Source: Microbacteriaceae bacterium (GTDB lineage: Bacteria > Actinomycetota > Actinomycetes > Actinomycetales > Microbacteriaceae). Taken from it: a stretch of 47,009 nt of DNA. Shown here piece after piece: positions 43,476 through 47,009 of the stretch (position 1 is the first letter of the stretch; each line of letters starts with the position of its first letter). A program made the translations under genes and the position numbers. The stretch spans positions 1 through 47,009 of the forward strand of contig JANXTR010000030.1 in the NCBI GenBank assembly GCA_025352325.1, in the 5' to 3' direction. The notes beneath the pieces were generated by a model that worked only from the letters and a program-made list of their open reading frames with translations, was not told where the DNA came from and made no database searches.

Positions 43476-44291
43476 ATGCCGATCACCCTCGCCGACGCGG
43501 ACGCCGCCATCTCGGCGCTCTGGCCTCCGGCGGGGGCGGAGTCGTGGGATGCGGTCGGTCTGATCGCAGGGGATCCGGCGTCCGAGGTGAGCGCCATCCA
43601 CCTCGCGGTCGACGCGGTGCCCGACACGGTGGACGAGACGCTCGAGGTGGGCGCTCAACTGCTGTTGACCCATCATCCGCTGCTGCTCCGCGGCGTCACG
43701 AGCGTCGCCGAGGACCGGTACAAGGGCGTGGTGATCGCCCGGCTGCTGCGGGGGAGTTCGGCCCTGATCGCCGCTCACACGAACGCCGATGTCGTCGAGC
43801 GCGGGACCTCGGCCGTTCTGGCTGACCGACTTGGGCTCCTCGACGTGCGTCCGATCGAGGCAGGCGCCGATCCGGCTCTCGGACTCGGTCGTGTCGGCCG
43901 ACTCGCGACTCCCACCGCGCTCGGTGCCCTGGCTCGCACCCTGGCCGACATCCTCCCCGCCACGGCGCAGGGAATCCGGGTCGCGGGTGAGTACGGCAGC
44001 GAGATCACCACGGTCGCCCTGTGCGCGGGGGCCGGAGATTCTCTGCTCGCGCATCCCGAAGTCGTCGCCGCCGACGTGTACATCACGAGCGATCTGCGTC
44101 ATCACCCAGCGTCGGAGGCCCGCGAGCGTGCACGTTTGGGACGCGGCCCCTCGCTCATCGACGTCTCGCACTGGGCCAGCGAGTGGCTCTGGCTGGATGT
44201 CGCAGCGGATCAGCTGCGCGCGGCCCTTCCTGGGGTGACCGTGACGGTCAGCGAGCTGCGCACCGATCCCTGGGATTTCGCCATCGTTTGA
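43476..44291 (+). CDS. Nif3-like dinuclear metal centre protein
   Basis: 271 residues from ATG with TAGACT 6 nt upstream (leaderless). Metal-ligand motifs of the Nif3/YbgI/DUF34 family are present: LLLTHHPLLLRGV, LIAAHTNADVVERG and, near the C terminus, LIDVSHWASEWLW. The hexameric toroid binds two metals; proposed roles include GTP-cyclohydrolase-like chemistry but none is settled. It precedes the coiled-coil and RNase HI genes in the order usual for actinobacteria. Confidence 0.95.
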   Translation: MPITLADADAAISALWPPAGAESWDAVGLIAGDPASEVSAIHLAVDAVPDTVDETLEVGAQLLLTHHPLLLRGVTSVAEDRYKGVVIARLLRGSSALIAAHTNADVVERGTSAVLADRLGLLDVRPIEAGADPALGLGRVGRLATPTALGALARTLADILPATAQGIRVAGEYGSEITTVALCAGAGDSLLAHPEVVAADVYITSDLRHHPASEARERARLGRGPSLIDVSHWASEWLWLDVAADQLRAALPGVTVTVSELRTDPWDFAIV

Positions 44292-44343
44292 GCCGCGGCA
44301 TCCCCTCACAACTCGACATCGCGAACCACCGAACGGAGACCGC

Positions 44344-45084
44344 ATGGCCCTCAAGGCCGCCCCCGAATCCCAGGCACTTCTGCTCGAGCTGCAGGCGCTC
44401 GATACCAAGCTGAATCAGCTCGGCCATCGTGCGAACACGCTTCCCGAACTGACCACCATCGCGGCCCTGAGCACGGAGCGCGAAATGCTGCGGGGAGCGG
44501 TCGGTGAGCAGAGCGGGGCGTGGGAGGACGCGCAGCTCGAACTGAAGCGCACCGCGGCGGATGTCGCCGTCGTCGAGGCCCGCGTCACTCGAGACAAGGA
44601 GCGGCTGCAGACCAGCGCCTCCGTGAAAGACGTCGCCGCGCTCGAGCAGGAGCTCGCCGCCCTCGCACGACGGCAGAGCGACCTCGAAGACATCGAGCTC
44701 GCCGTCATGGAGACCGTCGACCAGCGCGCCGCCGTCCTCGCCACCAGCCGTGCCGAGCTCGAAGCACTCGACGCGAGCATCGCCGAGGCGGCAACCTCGC
44801 GCGACGGAGCCCTCGCCGAGCTCGACGCCGACCGTCAGCGGGCGACGGCCAGCCGCACCGAGATCGCCGGCCGGGTCCCCGACGACCTGCTCGCTCTCTA
44901 CGAGAAGCAGCGCGCTCGCTACGGCGTCGGCGCTTCGCTGCTGCGCGGGGGAGTCTCCGGCGCCAGCGGGGTGACGCTCAACTCCTCCGACATGGTCACC
45001 GTGCGGGCGGCGGCTCCTGATGACGTGCTGCTGTGCCCGGATTCCAGCGCGATCCTGGTGCGCACGAACGAGTCGGGCCTGTAG
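44344..45084 (+). CDS. CdsZ-like coiled-coil protein with a degenerate zinc ribbon
   Basis: 246 residues from ATG with GGAG upstream. Residues 10-175 form a long antiparallel coiled coil rich in Leu/Ala/Glu. RVPDDLLALYEKQRARYGVG leads to the C4-type zinc ribbon, but the usual CxxC pairs are absent: the first is GGVSGASGVTL and the second is LLCPDSSAILVR with only Cys231 left. The fold may persist without zinc. Homologues are C4-type zinc ribbon (DUF164) proteins, some of which bind nucleic acid. The stop overlaps the RNase HI start (TAGTG), so the two are translationally coupled. Confidence 0.85.
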   Translation: MALKAAPESQALLLELQALDTKLNQLGHRANTLPELTTIAALSTEREMLRGAVGEQSGAWEDAQLELKRTAADVAVVEARVTRDKERLQTSASVKDVAALEQELAALARRQSDLEDIELAVMETVDQRAAVLATSRAELEALDASIAEAATSRDGALAELDADRQRATASRTEIAGRVPDDLLALYEKQRARYGVGASLLRGGVSGASGVTLNSSDMVTVRAAAPDDVLLCPDSSAILVRTNESGL

Positions 45085-45560
45085 TGGCCGTGGCATTCCG
45101 CGTCGATCCGCCCGCCGAGGGCCGACCGGTAGATGGACCGCCGCGTGAACTCGTCATCGAGGCCGACGGGGGATCGCGCGGCAACCCGGGCGTGGCGGCT
45201 GGCGGCAGCGTCGTGCTCGACCCAGTGACCGGCAAGGTGCTCGCGGAGCTCGGCGTGTACGTCGGACTCACGACCAACAACGTCGCCGAGTACAGCGGCA
45301 TGATGGCGGGCGTGAAGCGCGCCATCGAGCTTGATCCGGATGCCGTGCTCCACGTCCGCCTGGACTCGAAGCTGGTCGTCGAGCAGATGAGTGGGCGCTG
45401 GAAGATCAAGAACGCGGCACTGGCGGAACTCGCGGCGGAGGCTCGCCGCATCCTGTCCGGCACCCCGGTGTCGTTCGAGTGGATCCCGCGCGAACAGAAC
45501 TCGCGTGCCGACCGTCTCGCGAACGAGTCGATGGACAAGAGGGCGTCGTTCAGCCGCTAG
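45084..45560 (+). CDS. RNase HI family protein
   Basis: 158 residues from GTG overlapping the previous stop; a GTG two codons later is also possible. Catalytic residues of RNase HI: Asp28 in VIEADGGSRGNPGVAAGGSV, Glu in TNNVAEYSGMMAGVKRAIE, Asp in VRLDSKLVVEQMSGRWKIKN and Asp in REQNSRADRLANESMD. It cleaves RNA in RNA-DNA hybrids. The compact form without the basic handle fits the actinobacterial type usually fused to or beside the C4 zinc-ribbon gene. Confidence 0.93.
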   Translation: MAVAFRVDPPAEGRPVDGPPRELVIEADGGSRGNPGVAAGGSVVLDPVTGKVLAELGVYVGLTTNNVAEYSGMMAGVKRAIELDPDAVLHVRLDSKLVVEQMSGRWKIKNAALAELAAEARRILSGTPVSFEWIPREQNSRADRLANESMDKRASFSR

Positions 45561-45985
45561 CTGTGCGGCAGGCCTGGATGCCCCCGCCCGGCGTTCGTGA
45601 GGTCGAGGACCTGTCCCGGACAGATCGTCGTGTCGCCGCATTGACGAGGTAGCCGATGTGCAGCCCGATCGACTGGCTGGGGATGTCGCCGACCCCGGAC
45701 CAGGTGGTGGGCTCCCCGAAACTCATCCGCCATCGGTCGTAGCAATCGGGCCCTGTCGCGGCGCCCTGCGACGTGATCGCCAGGTCGAGCTCGATCGGCG
45801 CCTCGAATCCTTCGAGGTCCAGCCGATGGTCGTTGCCCTCCTTGACGACTTTCACCGGACCGCGGATCGGGCAAGTCGTACCGAAGTCGCGCATGGCTGC
45901 CACTGGTCCATCGGCGATCGGGAGCAGGTCGACGGTCTGGCTGGCGATGGCCGACGCGATAGGGCGGGAAGTAGTGGTGTGCGGA
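45560..45985 (-). pseudogene. Decayed gene of a probable secreted protein
   Basis: The minus strand reads ASQTVDLLPIADGPVAAMRD, FGTTCPIRGPVKVVKEGNDH, EAPIELDLAITSQGAATG and PDCYDRWRMSFGEPTTWSG in one frame up to HIGYLVN. A frameshift then gives QCGDTTICPGQVLDLTNAG to a stop at about 45557. Regular paired Cys residues suggest an exported domain. There is no start or signal sequence: the 5' end is lost just before rnpB. I do not recognise the family. Confidence 0.45.
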
Positions 45986-46055
45986 TGTCATCTGGATCAT
46001 GAGCGTTGCTCCCGGAGTCATCCGGACATGGCACCGCTACGCTTGGGCGTGCAAA

Positions 46056-46419
46056 TGGGTCGGCCAGACGGTCGCGTCATCCGACTTCGGTCGGGTGCCG
46101 AGGAACGTCCGGGCTCCACAGAGCAGGACGGTGGGTAACACCCACCCGGAGCAATCCGCGAGAAAGTGCAACAGAAAGCAGACCGCCAGGGGCTTCGGCC
46201 TCGGGTAAGGGTGAAACGGTGGTGTAAGAGACCACCAGCAGCCCGTGTGATCGGGCTGGCTGGGTAAACCTCGCCCGGAGCAAGGTCAGACAGGAAGCGT
46301 TACGGGCTGCTCGCCCAGTTTCCGGGTAGACCGCTAGAGGTGTGCGGCAACGTACATCGTAGATAGATGGCCGTCGAAGGCAGCAGTGCCTGGACAGAAC
46401 CCGGCGTACGGTCGGCCCG
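46056..46419 (+). ncRNA. rnpB: RNase P RNA (class A)
   Basis: The conserved cores of bacterial RNase P RNA are all visible: GAGGAACGTCCGGGCTCCAC (46110 on) with AGAGCAGGACGGTGGGTAAC, then AGAAAGTGCAACAGAAAGCA, GGGTAAGGGTGAAACGGTGG, TAAACCTCGCCCGGAGCAAG with GTCAGACAGGAAGC, and the 3' GGACAGAACCCGGCGTACGG. The ends are set by P1, in which GGGTCGGCC (46057-46065) pairs with GGTCGGCCC (46410-46418) with two G-T wobbles. It matures tRNA 5' ends. The ends could be off by a few bases. Confidence 0.95.
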
Positions 46420-46445
46420 TTTGCCCCCATCGCTATTGTCGAGGG

Positions 46446-46928
46446 ATGACCATTGTCGTGCGTCGTGCCATCCCGAGTGATGCTCACGGCATTGCCGTGG
46501 TGCACGTGCGCGCATGGCAGGAAACGTACCAACACCTGGTCCCGGCCGACGCGCTCGCGCGGCTGAGCGTCGAACAGCGGGAACGTCGCTGGGGCGAGCT
46601 TCTGAGATCCGGCGGGCTCGCGACCTGGGTCGCCGTAGAGGGCACGGTCGTCGTCGGCTTTGCGAATTCGAGCGAAGGACGGGATCACGATTCACCCCGG
46701 CCCCTCGAGCTACAGGCCATTTATGTGTTGGCGAGTCATCATGGGACCGGTGCGGGCCAGGATCTTCTCGACGCCGTCATCGGATCTGCACCGGCCTACC
46801 TGTGGGTAGCGGACGACAACCCGCGGGCTCGAGCGTTCTACGCCCGCAACGGCTTCGTTACCGACGGCACCACCAAGCTCGGCCCGCTGGTCGGCACCGA
46901 CGTTCTGGAAACCCGCCTCGTCCGCTGA
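46446..46928 (+). CDS. GNAT-family N-acetyltransferase
   Basis: 160 residues from ATG (MTIVVRRAIPSDAHGIAVVH) with TATTGT 6 nt upstream (leaderless). GNAT order: VVRRAIPSDAHGIAVVHVRA, motif A LELQAIYVLASHHGTGAGQD with the acetyl-CoA pyrophosphate loop (HHGTGAG), and motif B YLWVADDNPRARAFYARNGF. The acceptor is unknown. It lies immediately downstream of rnpB but has its own -10. The 81 bases after it show nothing further. Confidence 0.9.
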   Translation: MTIVVRRAIPSDAHGIAVVHVRAWQETYQHLVPADALARLSVEQRERRWGELLRSGGLATWVAVEGTVVVGFANSSEGRDHDSPRPLELQAIYVLASHHGTGAGQDLLDAVIGSAPAYLWVADDNPRARAFYARNGFVTDGTTKLGPLVGTDVLETRLVR

Positions 46929-47009
46929 GCGTGTTGAACATTCAGGGTTCACACGATTCACCGACTGTGCGATGGCCGAGACGACGGGACTAGATGATTC
47001 CGCTCGAAC

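Noticed and set aside
47002-47009. GCTCGAAC at the window end as half of a LexA box
   Set aside because: The right half-site is outside the window, so it cannot be judged.
1-47009. CRISPR arrays, riboswitches, prophage or replication origin
   Set aside because: No regularly spaced repeats, no conserved riboswitch cores, no phage gene blocks and no DnaA-box clusters were seen.

Overview
The window is high-GC actinobacterial chromosome, most likely from a member of Microbacteriaceae. The evidence is a fasR-fabD-fabH-acpP-fabF block next to a homodimeric-type aceE, a GAF regulator/ExaC/DUF779 trio, the actinobacterial families DUF3105, DUF3145 and DUF1684, an Nif3/coiled-coil/RNase HI row beside rnpB, GTG/TTG starts, and many genes whose -10 hexamer lies 6 nt before the start codon (leaderless transcripts). 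No taxon-specific marker was aligned, so the family-level call is an inference.

Layout. 1-1.3 kb: a CAT-anticodon tRNA and a hipA-like kinase gene broken by a stop and frameshifts. 1.4-10.3 kb: a secreted phosphodiesterase, an HMCES/YedK-type DNA-crosslink protein, a DUF3105 membrane protein, two small divergent genes sharing a perfect LexA-type box, DUF952, an APC permease, a DsbA-fold protein without its CXXC, and DUF1684. 10.3-19.3 kb: PEP carboxylase, the GAF/ExaC/DUF779 aldehyde module, a PolA-like exonuclease/polymerase and DUF3145. 19.3-28.8 kb (minus strand): aceE, fasR, fabD, fabH, acpP, fabF and a glycoside hydrolase 2 gene overlapping the fabF stop. This links pyruvate oxidation to acetyl-CoA with type II fatty-acid synthesis. 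29-32 kb: AhpE-type peroxiredoxin, acyl-CoA synthetase, DUF1345 protein and tRNA-Val. 32-38 kb: an accessory stretch with an internally deleted IS481-type remnant; a divergent catabolic-looking set (histidinol-dehydrogenase-family enzyme, LysR regulator, APC permease, nitrilase-family amidohydrolase) with candidate LysR operators at both promoters; then remnants of a DUF1992 and a tautomerase gene. 38-47 kb: an EamA transporter, a 1494-residue protein joining about 980 low-complexity residues to an NCS1-type permease, Nif3, a CdsZ-like coiled-coil protein that has lost its zinc-ribbon cysteines, RNase HI, a decayed secreted-protein gene, the RNase P RNA and a GNAT acetyltransferase.

The items most worth following are the giant NCS1 fusion, the HisD-like/LysR/APC/amidohydrolase module with its operators, and the LexA box between two uncharacterised genes. 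No CRISPR array, prophage, intact insertion sequence or riboswitch was recognised.
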